DNA of 64,000 nucleotides from an uncultured Oscillospiraceae bacterium (GTDB lineage: Bacteria > Bacillota > Clostridia > Oscillospirales > Oscillospiraceae), in NCBI GenBank assembly GCA_905234625.1, contig CAJOIC010000007.1:1-64000 (forward strand). The letters run 5' to 3'. The position numbers and the translations under genes are program-made. The stretch's first letter is position 1. Each line of letters opens with the position of its first letter. The notes below the pieces were generated by a model. The model was given only the letters and a program-made list of their open reading frames with translations. It did not search any database and was not told the origin of the DNA. Of the stretch, positions 1 to 9,640 are shown in pieces.

Positions 1-23
1 TTCACACCATAATTCTAACGCAA

Positions 24-72
24 ACAGAGGCACCAGCCAACCCCTTTTCGGGAAAGCTGGTGCCTTTGTTTC
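24..72. terminator. Intrinsic (possibly bidirectional) terminator hairpin
   Basis: aggcaccagc...gctggtgcct inverted repeat followed by T-rich tract; lies just downstream of the minus-strand thioesterase gene. Confidence 0.7.
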
Positions 73-107
73 ATTCGGCGCTATTCTGCAACGCGCCCTG
101 TTCGCGT

Positions 108-821
108 TCATTTATAATAGATCGCCGCGGTGAATTTCCCGGGACTCTCACACCAGAGGCCGTCGTCCGAGCAGGCCCAGTCCAGGACCACGTCCTCATC
201 GGGATAGATCTCCGCCCGATAGTCGATGCGCAGGGCCTTCCAGGGATGCGTCCGGTGGAACTCCCGGTCCGGCAGGTCGCACACCCAGTCCATGTACCGG
301 GTGTTGGTCAGGTGCCCGTTGATGTCCGTCTCGGTGAAACGCACCCGCCGGGTGTCTCTCCGCTTTTCCTCGGGGCCCTTGATGGGGCGCATCCGGGGCA
401 GGGGGGCATTGTCCGGCTCCGGGGTGGGCAGGGTGATCTTCGGCACGTCCGGGCTCATCATGGAGTGGGTCTTGAGAGACGACAGCACCCACATGGAGCA
501 GCCGGAGATGAGCTCGTTCCCCTCCGTGTCCAGCATCTCATAGTGGAAGGGGAATATCCCCGAGCGGCTGCGCTTGGCCCAGCCCCGGACCGTCACCTCC
601 TCGGCATGGAGCGGCAGGCGCGTCGCCTGAGCCTCCACCTTCGCCGCCACCCAGATGGCGTCCCGGGAGAGCATCTCCCCCAGACCTACGCCCCAGCCCT
701 CCGTCAGGGCCTCGGAGCAGTCCTGGAACATACAAAGGACCGCGGAGGGTTTGATGCGCTGGAAGGTGTCGCAGTCCCGCATGAACAGCTTGTGTTTGAT
801 TTCGTAGATCAGTTCGTCCAT
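108..821 (-). CDS. Acyl-ACP thioesterase family protein
   Basis: 237-aa ORF; hotdog/thioesterase style MDELIYEIKHKLFMRDCD..., RVRFTETDINGHLTNTRYMDWV motif. Confidence 0.85.
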   Translation of the reverse strand: MDELIYEIKHKLFMRDCDTFQRIKPSAVLCMFQDCSEALTEGWGVGLGEMLSRDAIWVAAKVEAQATRLPLHAEEVTVRGWAKRSRSGIFPFHYEMLDTEGNELISGCSMWVLSSLKTHSMMSPDVPKITLPTPEPDNAPLPRMRPIKGPEEKRRDTRRVRFTETDINGHLTNTRYMDWVCDLPDREFHRTHPWKALRIDYRAEIYPDEDVVLDWACSDDGLWCESPGKFTAAIYYK

Positions 822-828
822 ACTGTTT

Positions 829-866
829 CAAAAAACAGGCGGAAGCTTTCGCTTCCGCCCTTTTCA
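829..866 (-). terminator. Intrinsic terminator of rpsB-tsf
   Basis: minus strand gggcggaagcgaaagcttccgcctgttttttg. Confidence 0.8.
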
Positions 867-878
867 TTTGACAGGCTA

Positions 879-1801
879 TCAGCCGTTCACCATCTTGGCG
901 ACTTCGGCGGCGAGGTCGTCCTCGCGCTTCTCGATGCCCTCGCCCTTCTCAAAGCGGACGTAGGACTTGACGCTGATGGGAGCGCCCACTTCCTTCGCAA
1001 CGGCGGCCACATGAGCGGCGACATCCTCGCCCTCTCCCTTGACGTAGGCCTGCTGCAGGAGGCAGATCTCCTTGTAGTACTTCTCGATGCCGCCCATCAC
1101 GATCTTCTCGATGATGTTCTCGGGCTTCTTGGCGTTCTTGGGGTCCTGCTTGGCGGCGGCCAGGCGGACTTCCTTCTCATGCTCGATGAACGCGGCGTCC
1201 ACCAGTGTCTTGTCGAGGTACTGGGGGTTCATGGCGGCGATCTGCATGGCCACGTCCTTGCCCAGCTCGGTGACGGCGGGAGCGGTGCTCTCGGTGTCAA
1301 GGGTCACAAGGACGCCGATCTTGCCGCCCATGTGGACGTAGGGGACGGACACGCCGCCCTCGACGCGCTGGAAGCGGCGGATCTGGATGTTCTCACGGAT
1401 GGCGAGGAACAGCTCGTTCTTCGCGTCGGCGACGGTGGTGGCGCCGTCTACCCACTTGGCGGCCTGCAGGGCCTCCACGTCGGCGGGGTTCTCCTTGGCG
1501 ATGACCACGGCCAGATCCTTCACGAAGGCCTGGAAGAGCTCGTTGCCGCCGACGAAGTCGGACTCTCGCAGTTGACCTCGACAACGACGCCGATGCCGTC
1601 CACGACGGCGGCGTAGGCCATACCCTCGGCCGCGACGCGGTCCGCCTTCTTGGCGGCGCCGGCCAGGCCCTTTTCGCGCAGATAATCGACGGCCTTGTCC
1701 ATGTCGCCGTCGCAGGCCTGGAGGGCCTTCTTGCAGTCCATAAGACCGGAACCGGTCATCTTGCGCAGCTCGTTAACGGTTGCAGCGGTAATAGCAGCCA
1801 T
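879..1801 (-). pseudogene. tsf: Elongation factor Ts, apparent frameshift (N-part 1520-1801, C-part 879-1523)
   Basis: [27 protein letters not shown]...VNCES in one frame continues as ...[25 protein letters not shown] in another; extra 2 nt near 1562-1568 (GAGAGTCCGACTTC instead of GAGTCCGACTTC). Confidence 0.9.
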
Positions 1802-1805
1802 GATA

Positions 1806-2546
1806 TTATTCCTCCTTAGCTTCGGCTTCCTCGGCGGCGGGAGCTTCCTCCACCTCGGCGTCCTGACCCTGACGGCCCTCCTGGATGGCGTTGGCCATGG
1901 TGGCGGAGATCAGGCGGATGGCGCGGATAGCGTCGTCGTTGCCGGGAATGACGTAATCGACCTCATCGGGGTCGCAGTTGGTGTCCACGATGGCCACGAT
2001 GGGGATGTGCAGCTTGCGGGCCTCCGCGATGGCGTTATGCTCCTTGCGGGGGTCGATGACGAACAGGGCGCCGGGGAGCTTCTTCATGTCCTTGACGCCG
2101 CCGAGATATTTCTCGAGCTTCTCCTGCTCCTTCATGAGCTTGATGACTTCCTTCTTGGGCAGCATGTCGAAGGTGCCGTCCTCGGACATGCGCTTGAGCT
2201 GATTCAGGCGATCCACGCGGGTGCGCATGGTCTTGAAGTTCGTCAGCATACCGCCGAGCCAGCGGGCGTTCACATAGTACTGACCCACGCGGGAGGCCTC
2301 CTCACGGACGGCGTCCTGGGCCTGCTTCTTGGTGCCGACGAAGAGCAGGGACTGGCCGTTCTCCGCCAGGGAGCGCACGAAAGCGTAAGCCTCCTCCAGC
2401 TTCTTGACCGTCTTCTGCAGGTCGATGATATAGATGCCGTTGCGCTCCATGTAGATGTACTCGGCCATCTTGGGGTTCCAGCGGCGGGTCTGGTGACCGA
2501 AGTGCACGCCGGCCTCGAGGAGCTGCTTCATAGAAACTACTGCCAT
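1806..2546 (-). CDS. rpsB: 30S ribosomal protein S2
   Basis: [32 protein letters not shown]; adjacent to tsf. Confidence 0.97.
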   Translation of the reverse strand: MAVVSMKQLLEAGVHFGHQTRRWNPKMAEYIYMERNGIYIIDLQKTVKKLEEAYAFVRSLAENGQSLLFVGTKKQAQDAVREEASRVGQYYVNARWLGGMLTNFKTMRTRVDRLNQLKRMSEDGTFDMLPKKEVIKLMKEQEKLEKYLGGVKDMKKLPGALFVIDPRKEHNAIAEARKLHIPIVAIVDTNCDPDEVDYVIPGNDDAIRAIRLISATMANAIQEGRQGQDAEVEEAPAAEEAEAKEE

Positions 2547-2671
2547 TACGTTTATCCTCCTTGTTTATTCAGTTTTACCCTCCGGACGCTTCATCCTTAC
2601 GACCATCCCGAAACCGTGTTTCCGGAACAGGGTCGCGCGTCGGCGTCCGTGCGTAATTGGCAAGCTGATAT

Positions 2672-2700
2672 ATTATACCAGCGCTTTTCCCCGATTGCAA
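2672..2700 (-). promoter_or_regulatory. Promoter of rpsB-tsf
   Basis: minus strand TTGCAA-17 nt-TATAAT, ~120 nt upstream of rpsB start. Confidence 0.7.
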
Positions 2701-2712
2701 GTGCTTTTCCCG

Positions 2713-2991
2713 CTAAAACAGAGGTTTTTTCGGGCGTTTGCCCCGGCGTATGCCCCGGTCCGACTCCACGAGGATGATATCCTCCCCCACCCTGCTGATG
2801 CACTCCCAGGGCAGGATGTAATCGTCCTCCCGCCCGAAGAGTCCCAGGTACCTGGGCTTCCCCGGGATGATGAGGGCCCGAATGCGGCCCTCGGGCCACT
2901 CGAACTCCGCGTCGCACACATACCCCATCCGGGTGCCGGAGCGGACGTTGATGACCTCCTTGTAGCGAAAATCCGAAAATCGGCAAAGCAT
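2713..2991 (-). CDS. YlmC/YmxH family (PRC-barrel) sporulation-associated protein
   Basis: MLCRFSDFRYKEVINVRSGTRMGYVCDAEFEWPEGRIRALIIPG... Confidence 0.85.
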   Translation of the reverse strand: MLCRFSDFRYKEVINVRSGTRMGYVCDAEFEWPEGRIRALIIPGKPRYLGLFGREDDYILPWECISRVGEDIILVESDRGIRRGKRPKKPLF

Positions 2992-3099
2992 GGCGATCCC
3001 TCCCGGAAAAGCCTATGCGCTTCCTGTCGGAACCATGCCCGGGTTTGTCATTTTTTCCCGGGCATGTTATACTCATCGGGTGAAAAGGATGTGAACACC

Positions 3100-3915
3100 A
3101 TGAAAAACGTCTACGGAAAGCGGGCTTTCGTCACCGGAGCCTCCAGCGGTCTGGGAAAGGCCTGCGCCGAGGCCCTGGCCCAAAACGGCTGCGACGTGCT
3201 GGGGGTATCCCGCTCCTGCGAGGAGACCGTCACGGACTACCCCGGCGGCGGACGCCTCACCCTGCGGCGGATGGACGTGACGGACGATGCCTCCGTGGAG
3301 GCGGTGGCCGGCGCGCTGCCCGGGGTGGATATCGCCGTCCTCTGCGCCGGGATGGGGGTATCCGGTCCTGCGGAGGAGCTGCCCATGGAGCTTGCCTGCC
3401 GGCAGATGGAGGTAAACTACTTCGGCGTGCTGCGGGTGGGCAGAGCCGTCCTGCCGAAGATGCGCGCCCAGGGGCGGGGCCTCTTCCTCGTCATCGGCTC
3501 CGTAGCCGGACGGGTTAGTATCCCCATGCAGAGCCACTACTCCTCCTCTAAATACGCCCTGGAGGCCTACACGGAGGCCGTCGAGATGGAGATGAGGCGC
3601 TTCGGCGTCCGGGCCTGCATCATCGAGCCCGGGGACACCCGCACGGGCTTCACCGACGCCCGCCGGAAGTACGTCCCCGCACCGGATTCCCCTTACGCCG
3701 GGGTGTGCGAAAAAAGCGTGGCCGCCATGGAGCGTGACGAGCGGAACGGCCGTCCCCCCTCCTCCGTGTCCGACGTGGTGCTGAAGCTCGTCGGCAGGCG
3801 CGATCCCCCGGTGCGGGTGGCGGTGGGCTTCCCCTATAAGGCGCTGATGTTCATAAAGCGTCTCCTCCCGGACCGACTTGCCCGCTTCATCCTGACGAAG
3901 CTCTATCTGTCATGA
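3100..3915 (+). CDS. SDR family oxidoreductase
   Basis: GKRAFVTGASSGLGKACAEAL Rossmann motif, YSSSKYALEAYTE catalytic motif; internal ATG at 3100 of longer ORF. Confidence 0.9.
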   Translation: MKNVYGKRAFVTGASSGLGKACAEALAQNGCDVLGVSRSCEETVTDYPGGGRLTLRRMDVTDDASVEAVAGALPGVDIAVLCAGMGVSGPAEELPMELACRQMEVNYFGVLRVGRAVLPKMRAQGRGLFLVIGSVAGRVSIPMQSHYSSSKYALEAYTEAVEMEMRRFGVRACIIEPGDTRTGFTDARRKYVPAPDSPYAGVCEKSVAAMERDERNGRPPSSVSDVVLKLVGRRDPPVRVAVGFPYKALMFIKRLLPDRLARFILTKLYLS

Positions 3916-3931
3916 CCTCCGCGAATTGCAC

Positions 3932-3966
3932 AAATCACGCTCCTGCCGGGGCGTGATTTTTGTTTC
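3932..3966 (+). terminator. Intrinsic terminator
   Basis: aaatcacgctcctgccggggcgtgattttt. Confidence 0.75.
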
Positions 3967-3985
3967 CGCGGGCAGGGTCTCCCCG

Positions 3986-4014
3986 TTGACTTTATCGCTT
4001 TAGTATAGTAGTAT
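3986..4014 (+). promoter_or_regulatory. Promoter of yerC-his operon with tandem TAGTATAG repeat
   Basis: TTGACT-17 nt-TAGTAT; TAGTATAG TAGTATAG TAGT repeated at 4001-4020. Confidence 0.6.
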
Positions 4015-4052
4015 AGTAGTCGAATGATTCCCTATTGGAGGTATATCCCATT

Positions 4053-4346
4053 ATGGCTCTCAAGCACACCGAGCAGACCGATCAGCTTTTCCGTGCCATC
4101 CTGTCCCTGAGGGACATGGACGAGTGCTACAAATACTTCGAGGATCTCTGCACCGTGAAGGAGGTCCTCACCTTCGCCCAGCGCCTGGAGGTGGCGAAGA
4201 TGCTCAAAAACGGTCAGTCCTATCAGCAGACCATCGCCCAAACCGGCGCCAGCTCCGCCACCATCAGCCGCGTGAAGCGTTGCCTGGACTACGGCGACGG
4301 CGGCTACGCGGCGGTGCTGGACCGCTTGGCGGAGGAGGAGGCATGA
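4053..4346 (+). CDS. YerC/YecD family TrpR-related protein (candidate his operon regulator)
   Basis: MALKHTEQTDQLFRAILSLRDMDECYKYFEDLCTVKEVLTFAQRLEVAKML...TGASSATISRVKRCL HTH; upstream ATG at 4035 also possible. Confidence 0.85.
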   Translation: MALKHTEQTDQLFRAILSLRDMDECYKYFEDLCTVKEVLTFAQRLEVAKMLKNGQSYQQTIAQTGASSATISRVKRCLDYGDGGYAAVLDRLAEEEA

Positions 4347-5431
4347 ACGCCCCGGACAGGACCGAGCGTCTCTCCCTGGCCCTGCGGGAACTCTACCAGA
4401 CCCACGGCTATCGGCAGTACAAGGTCAGCAAGTTCGAGGAATACGACCTCTACGCCCGGAACCGGAGCTTCCTGGGGGACGAGCGCATCCTCACCTTCAG
4501 CGACACGGACGGGCGGCTCATGGCCCTCAAGCCGGACGTGACCCTGTCCGTCATCAAGAACACCCGGGACGACGACCGCCTGCGCAAGGTGTGGTACAAC
4601 GAGAACGTCTACCGGGCGGACCGGAACGGCTACGGCTTCCGGGAGATCGTGCAGACCGGTCTGGAGTGCGTGGGTCCCATCGACCTGTACGCCATGGCGG
4701 AGGTGGTGATGCTGGCGGCGGAGAGCCTGGCCGCCATCTCCCCGGCCTATGTGCTGGATCTGTCCCACCTGGGCGTCCTCACCGGGGTGCTGGACGATGC
4801 GAAGGCCGACGGACATACGGCCCGGGCGGTCCTGGCTGCCGTGGGGGAGAAGAACCTCCACGCCCTGCGGGACGTCTGCGAGGCCTTCCCGGCGGAGACG
4901 GGGGCGCTGCTGGAGAAGCTCTGCCTCCTGGGCGGGAGCGCGGAGGAGGTCCTGCCCTCGCTTCTGGCGCTGCCCCTGCCCGCCGCCGCCATGGACGCGG
5001 CCCGGGAGCTCCAAAGCCTCTGCGGCGTGCTGCGGGCCTTCGGGTCATACAACGTGAACATCGACCTCTCCGTGACGGACGACACGGACTACTATAACGG
5101 CCTCATCTTTCGGGGCTTCGTGGACGGCGCAAACACCGGGGTCCTCTCCGGAGGACGGTACGACCACCTGGTCAACCGCATGGGGAAGACCGGCGGCGCC
5201 ATCGGCTTCGCGGTGTACCTCAGCGCACTGGAGCTCATGCTGTACGAAAAGCCCGCCTACGACGTGGACACGCTGCTGGTCTACGACCGGGAGGACGACC
5301 CCACCGCCGTGGCGAGGCGGGTGAAGGAGCTGACCCGGGGCGGAGATACCGTCCGCGCCCAGCTCCGGGGCGAGCCCGCCGTCACCTACCGGCGGCGCGT
5401 GGGCATGGACGGACGGGAGGTCTCGGAATGA
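4343..5431 (+). CDS. hisZ: ATP phosphoribosyltransferase regulatory subunit
   Basis: HisRS-like fold sequence YQTHGYRQYKVSKFEEYDLYARNRSF...; precedes short-form hisG. Confidence 0.92.
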   Translation: MNAPDRTERLSLALRELYQTHGYRQYKVSKFEEYDLYARNRSFLGDERILTFSDTDGRLMALKPDVTLSVIKNTRDDDRLRKVWYNENVYRADRNGYGFREIVQTGLECVGPIDLYAMAEVVMLAAESLAAISPAYVLDLSHLGVLTGVLDDAKADGHTARAVLAAVGEKNLHALRDVCEAFPAETGALLEKLCLLGGSAEEVLPSLLALPLPAAAMDAARELQSLCGVLRAFGSYNVNIDLSVTDDTDYYNGLIFRGFVDGANTGVLSGGRYDHLVNRMGKTGGAIGFAVYLSALELMLYEKPAYDVDTLLVYDREDDPTAVARRVKELTRGGDTVRAQLRGEPAVTYRRRVGMDGREVSE

Positions 5432-6066
5432 AAAGCATGCTGAACATCGCCCTGCCCAAGGGACGCCTGGGAGAGAAGGTCTACGCCATGTTCGAGGCCG
5501 CGGGGTACGCCTGCCCCGCCCTGAAGGAGCAGAACCGGAAGCTCATCTTCGAGAACGAGGAGACCGGCGTCCGCTACTTCTGGGCCAAGCCCTCGGACGT
5601 GTCCATCTATGTGGAGCGCGGCGCGGCGGACATCGGCGTGGCCGGGAAGGACATCCTGCTGGAGTACAGCCCGGACGTCTATGAGCTTCTGGATCTCGAC
5701 ATGGGCAAATGCCGCATGTGCGTGGCGGGTCCCGCGGACTTCCGGGACGATCCCGCCCGGACCCTCCGGGTGGCCACGAAATTCCCCAATATCGCCAAGA
5801 CCTATTATGCCGCCCAGAGCCGGGAGATCGACATCATCAAGATGAACGGCTCCATCGAGCTTGCCCCCATCGTGGGGCTGTCGGACGTGATCGTGGACAT
5901 CGTGGAGACCGGGAAGACTTTGAAAGAAAACGGCCTGGCCCCCCTCCAGGAGATCGTGCCCATCAGCGCGCGGCTCATTGCGAACAAGGCCCGGTTCAAG
6001 TTCCGCAGCGAGGAGATCCGCACCCTCACCGCACGCATCGACCGCATGATGAAGGAAGGAAAATGA
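5428..6066 (+). CDS. hisG: ATP phosphoribosyltransferase, short form
   Basis: MLNIALPKGRLGEKVYAMFEAAGY, 212 aa, HisZ-dependent type. Confidence 0.95.
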   Translation: MKSMLNIALPKGRLGEKVYAMFEAAGYACPALKEQNRKLIFENEETGVRYFWAKPSDVSIYVERGAADIGVAGKDILLEYSPDVYELLDLDMGKCRMCVAGPADFRDDPARTLRVATKFPNIAKTYYAAQSREIDIIKMNGSIELAPIVGLSDVIVDIVETGKTLKENGLAPLQEIVPISARLIANKARFKFRSEEIRTLTARIDRMMKEGK

Positions 6067-6076
6067 GGCGAACGCC

Positions 6077-7363
6077 ATGATGAAGATATACGAATACAGC
6101 CAGGTACCCCTGTCGGACCTGCTCATCCGGACGGTGGAGCGCTCCGGCGTCACCGACGCCGTGCGGGACATCCTCGCGGACGTAGAGGCGCGGGGCGACG
6201 AGGCGCTTTTCGAGTACTCCCGCCGGTTCGACAAGGCGGAGCTCACCTCCCTGGAGGTCTCCCGGGAGGAGATCGACGCGGCCTACGACGCCATGGACCC
6301 GGCCTTCCTCGCCGTACTGGAGAAGGCCGCCGCCAACATCCGGGCCTACCACGAGAACGAGCGGACGGAGGGCTTCCGAGTGGAGCGGCCCGACGGCACG
6401 GTCCTCGGCATGAAGGTGACCCCCATCGAGAATGTGGGCCTCTGCGTCCCCGGACGCACCGCCGCCTACCCCTCCACCGTGCTCATGACCGCCATCCCGG
6501 CAAAGCTCGCCGGGTGCAGCCAGCTCGTCATGGTCTCCCCGCCGGGTCCCGACGGGAAGCAGCCCGCCGCCATCCTCGCCGCGGCGAAGATCGCCGGGGT
6601 GGATCGGATCTTCCGCATCGGCGGCGCCCAGGCCGTGGCCGCCCTGGCCTGCGGCACCGAGAGCGTCCCCAAGGTGGACAAGATCGTGGGGCCCGGCAGC
6701 GCCTTCGTGGCGGAGGCCAAGCGCCAGGTCTTCGGCCGGGTGGACATCGACATGATCGCCGGACCCAGCGAGATCCTGGTGTTGGCGGACGGCACCTGCG
6801 ACCCCGCATATGTGGCCGCAGACCTGCTCAGTCAGGCGGAGCACGACGTTTTGGCCACCGCCGTACTGGTGACGGACAGTCCGGAGCTTGCCCTCTCCGT
6901 CCAGGCGGAGGTGGAGCGGCAGCTTTCCCTCCTGCCCCGGGAGGAGATCGCCCGGGCCTCCATCGAGAACAACGGCAAGATCATCGTGACGGAGGATCTT
7001 CTCACCGCCATCGAGGCCGCCAACGCGCTGGCCCCGGAGCACCTGGAGATCTGCGTGGACGATCCCATGCCCTACCTTGACAAGATCCGGAACGCCGGTT
7101 CCGTCTTCCTGGGGAAATACTGTCCCGAGGCCCTGGGGGATTACCTCGCCGGGCCCAACCACACCCTGCCCACCTCCGGCGCGGCACGGTTCTCCAGCCC
7201 CCTGGGGGTGGACGATTTCGTGAAAAAGACCCAGTACACCTGCTTCACCCCGGCAGCCCTGGAGGCCGTCAGCGGCGATATCGCCCTGTTCGCCCGGCAG
7301 GAGCGGCTGGAGGGCCACGCCCGCTCGGCGCTGGTGCGCTTTGACAGGGAGGTCGTCACATGA
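6077..7363 (+). CDS. hisD: Histidinol dehydrogenase
   Basis: GLCVPGRTAAYPSTVLMTAIPAKLAG, HDVLATAVLVT, NHTLPTSGAARFSSPLGV. Confidence 0.96.
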   Translation: MMKIYEYSQVPLSDLLIRTVERSGVTDAVRDILADVEARGDEALFEYSRRFDKAELTSLEVSREEIDAAYDAMDPAFLAVLEKAAANIRAYHENERTEGFRVERPDGTVLGMKVTPIENVGLCVPGRTAAYPSTVLMTAIPAKLAGCSQLVMVSPPGPDGKQPAAILAAAKIAGVDRIFRIGGAQAVAALACGTESVPKVDKIVGPGSAFVAEAKRQVFGRVDIDMIAGPSEILVLADGTCDPAYVAADLLSQAEHDVLATAVLVTDSPELALSVQAEVERQLSLLPREEIARASIENNGKIIVTEDLLTAIEAANALAPEHLEICVDDPMPYLDKIRNAGSVFLGKYCPEALGDYLAGPNHTLPTSGAARFSSPLGVDDFVKKTQYTCFTPAALEAVSGDIALFARQERLEGHARSALVRFDREVVT

Positions 7364-8436
7364 GCCGGTTCCTCAGCAAGAAGCACGCCTCTCTCGTCCC
7401 CTATGTCCCCGGGGAGCAGCCCCGGGACATGCAGTACGTGAAGCTCAACACCAACGAGTCCCCCTATCCTCCCTCCCCGGCGGTGATCGCCGCGGCGGCG
7501 GCGGAGGCCGGTCGGATGAACCTATACTGCGACCCCGAGTGCACCGAGCTCCGGAAAAAAGCCGCCGCCCTCTACGGCGTGAGGCCGGAGAACATCCTGC
7601 CGGTGAACGGCTCGGACGAGATCCTGTATCTGGCCTTCCTGGCCTTCGGGGACGAGGACCATCCCATCGCCTTCCCGGACATCAGCTACGGCTTCTATCC
7701 CGTGTACGCCGATCTGCTCCACATCCCCGCCCACGTCGTCCCCTTGAAGAAGGACCTGTCCATCGACCCGGCGGATTACCGGGGCCTTAACGAGACCATC
7801 GTGCTCGCGAACCCCAACGCCCCCACGGGCCGGGCCCTGTCCCCGGAGGAGGTCGAGAGCATCGTCGCCTCCGACCCGGACCGGGTGGTCGTCATCGACG
7901 AGGCATACATTGATTTCGGCGGGGTCAGCTGCGTGCCCCTCATAGAGAAGTACGAAAATCTCCTGGTGACCCAGACCTTCTCCAAATCCCGCTCCCTGGC
8001 GGGGGGACGCCTGGGCTTCGGCATCGGATGCGAGAGCCTCATCCGGGACCTGACCACCCTCAAGTACTCCGTGAACCCCTACAACGTCAACCGCATGACC
8101 CAGGCCGCCGGCTGCGCCGCCATCGACGACAACGACTACTACATGGAAAACGCCCGGACCATCATCGAGACCCGGGAATACACCGCCCGTGCGCTGGAGG
8201 AGTTGGGCTTCACCGTTCTGCCGTCGAAGGCAAATTTCCTATTCGCGGAAAGTCCCGCGATCTCCGGCGCCGACCTCTACGCCGCCCTGAAACAGCGGGG
8301 CGTACTGGTGCGGCATTTCGCCAAGGACCGCATCGACAACTTCACCCGCATCACCGTGGGCACCCGGGAGCAGATGGATATCCTCCTGGACAACATCCGC
8401 GCGATTCTGAACGACAAAGGAGGCTCCCCCGCATGA
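7360..8436 (+). CDS. hisC: Histidinol-phosphate aminotransferase
   Basis: PLP aminotransferase; VKLNTNESPYPPSP, TFSKSRSLAGGRLGFGIG. Confidence 0.95.
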   Translation: MSRFLSKKHASLVPYVPGEQPRDMQYVKLNTNESPYPPSPAVIAAAAAEAGRMNLYCDPECTELRKKAAALYGVRPENILPVNGSDEILYLAFLAFGDEDHPIAFPDISYGFYPVYADLLHIPAHVVPLKKDLSIDPADYRGLNETIVLANPNAPTGRALSPEEVESIVASDPDRVVVIDEAYIDFGGVSCVPLIEKYENLLVTQTFSKSRSLAGGRLGFGIGCESLIRDLTTLKYSVNPYNVNRMTQAAGCAAIDDNDYYMENARTIIETREYTARALEELGFTVLPSKANFLFAESPAISGADLYAALKQRGVLVRHFAKDRIDNFTRITVGTREQMDILLDNIRAILNDKGGSPA

Positions 8437-9020
8437 GAAACGCCACCGTCACCCGCAAGACCGCCGAGACGGACATCACCCTGGCCCTGAACCTGGACGG
8501 TACCGGCGAGACAAGCATCGATACCGGCGTGGGTTTTCTCGACCACATGCTGACGCTCTTCGCCAGGCACGGACGGTTCGACCTCATCCTCTCCTGCCGG
8601 GGGGACACCTATGTGGACGATCACCACAGCACCGAGGATATCGGCATCGCCCTGGGGGCGGCCTTCGCCGAGGCGCTGGGGGACAAGCGGGGCGTGACCC
8701 GCTACGGCAGCATGCTCCTGCCCATGGACGAGGCTCTCGTGCTGACGGCGGTGGACCTGTCCGGGCGGAGCACCCTGCGGTACGGCCTTGCCCTCCCCGC
8801 GCAGAAGGTCGGGACCTTCGACACGGAGCTTGTCGAGGAGTTTTTCCTCGCGTTCACCCGCACCGCCGGGGTCACGCTGCACCTGCGGCAGCTGGACGGC
8901 ACCAACACCCATCATATCATCGAGGCCGCCTTCAAGGGCTTCGGACGGGCGCTGCGGCAGGCCGTTGCCTTCGATCCGGACAGCGCCGGGGAGATCCCCT
9001 CCACCAAGGGAGTCCTGTGA
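8433..9020 (+). CDS. hisB: Imidazoleglycerol-phosphate dehydratase (monofunctional)
   Basis: GVGFLDHMLTLFARHGRFDL, DDHHSTEDIGIALG; 195 aa from internal ATG 8433. Confidence 0.95.
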   Translation: MRNATVTRKTAETDITLALNLDGTGETSIDTGVGFLDHMLTLFARHGRFDLILSCRGDTYVDDHHSTEDIGIALGAAFAEALGDKRGVTRYGSMLLPMDEALVLTAVDLSGRSTLRYGLALPAQKVGTFDTELVEEFFLAFTRTAGVTLHLRQLDGTNTHHIIEAAFKGFGRALRQAVAFDPDSAGEIPSTKGVL

Positions 9021-9021
9021 C

Positions 9022-9636
9022 ATGATCGCCATCATCGACTACGGCGTGGGGAACCTGTTCTCCCTGCAGAGCTCCTTTTCCATGATCGGCGCGGACGCCG
9101 CGGTGACCGGCGACCCCGCCGTCATCCGCTCCGCCGACCGGATCATCCTGCCGGGGGTAGGCGCCTTCGAGGACGCGGCGAAAAAGCTCCGGGAGGCGGG
9201 ACTGGACCAGGTCGTCCGCCAGGAGGCCGCCGACGGAAAATACATCCTGGGCATCTGCCTCGGGATGCAGCTCCTCTTTGACGAGAGCCACGAGTTCGGC
9301 GTTCATCCCGGCCTCGGTCTCATCCCCGGGAAGGTCGTCGATATGGGCCCGGTGATCGGCCCGGGGCTGAAGGTGCCCCACATCGGCTGGAACGCTCTGC
9401 ACCTGACGAAGCCCGATCATCCCCTGTGGAGGTACATCCGCCCGGAGGACTGCGTGTATTTCGTCCACAGCTATTATGCCGCGGAGTGCGATAACGCCGT
9501 CCTGGCCACCGCGGAATACGGCGCGTCTCTCACCGCCGCCGTAGGGAAGGACAATGTCCTGGGCTGCCAGTTCCATCCCGAGAAGAGCGGTCCCGTGGGC
9601 CTCAATATCCTGCGGGCCTTCTGTGAAATGAGGTGA
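9022..9636 (+). CDS. hisH: Imidazole glycerol phosphate synthase subunit HisH
   Basis: MIAIIDYGVGNLFSLQSSF, GICLGMQLLFDES; ATG at 9022. Confidence 0.95.
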   Translation: MIAIIDYGVGNLFSLQSSFSMIGADAAVTGDPAVIRSADRIILPGVGAFEDAAKKLREAGLDQVVRQEAADGKYILGICLGMQLLFDESHEFGVHPGLGLIPGKVVDMGPVIGPGLKVPHIGWNALHLTKPDHPLWRYIRPEDCVYFVHSYYAAECDNAVLATAEYGASLTAAVGKDNVLGCQFHPEKSGPVGLNILRAFCEMR

Positions 9637-9640
9637 CGTC

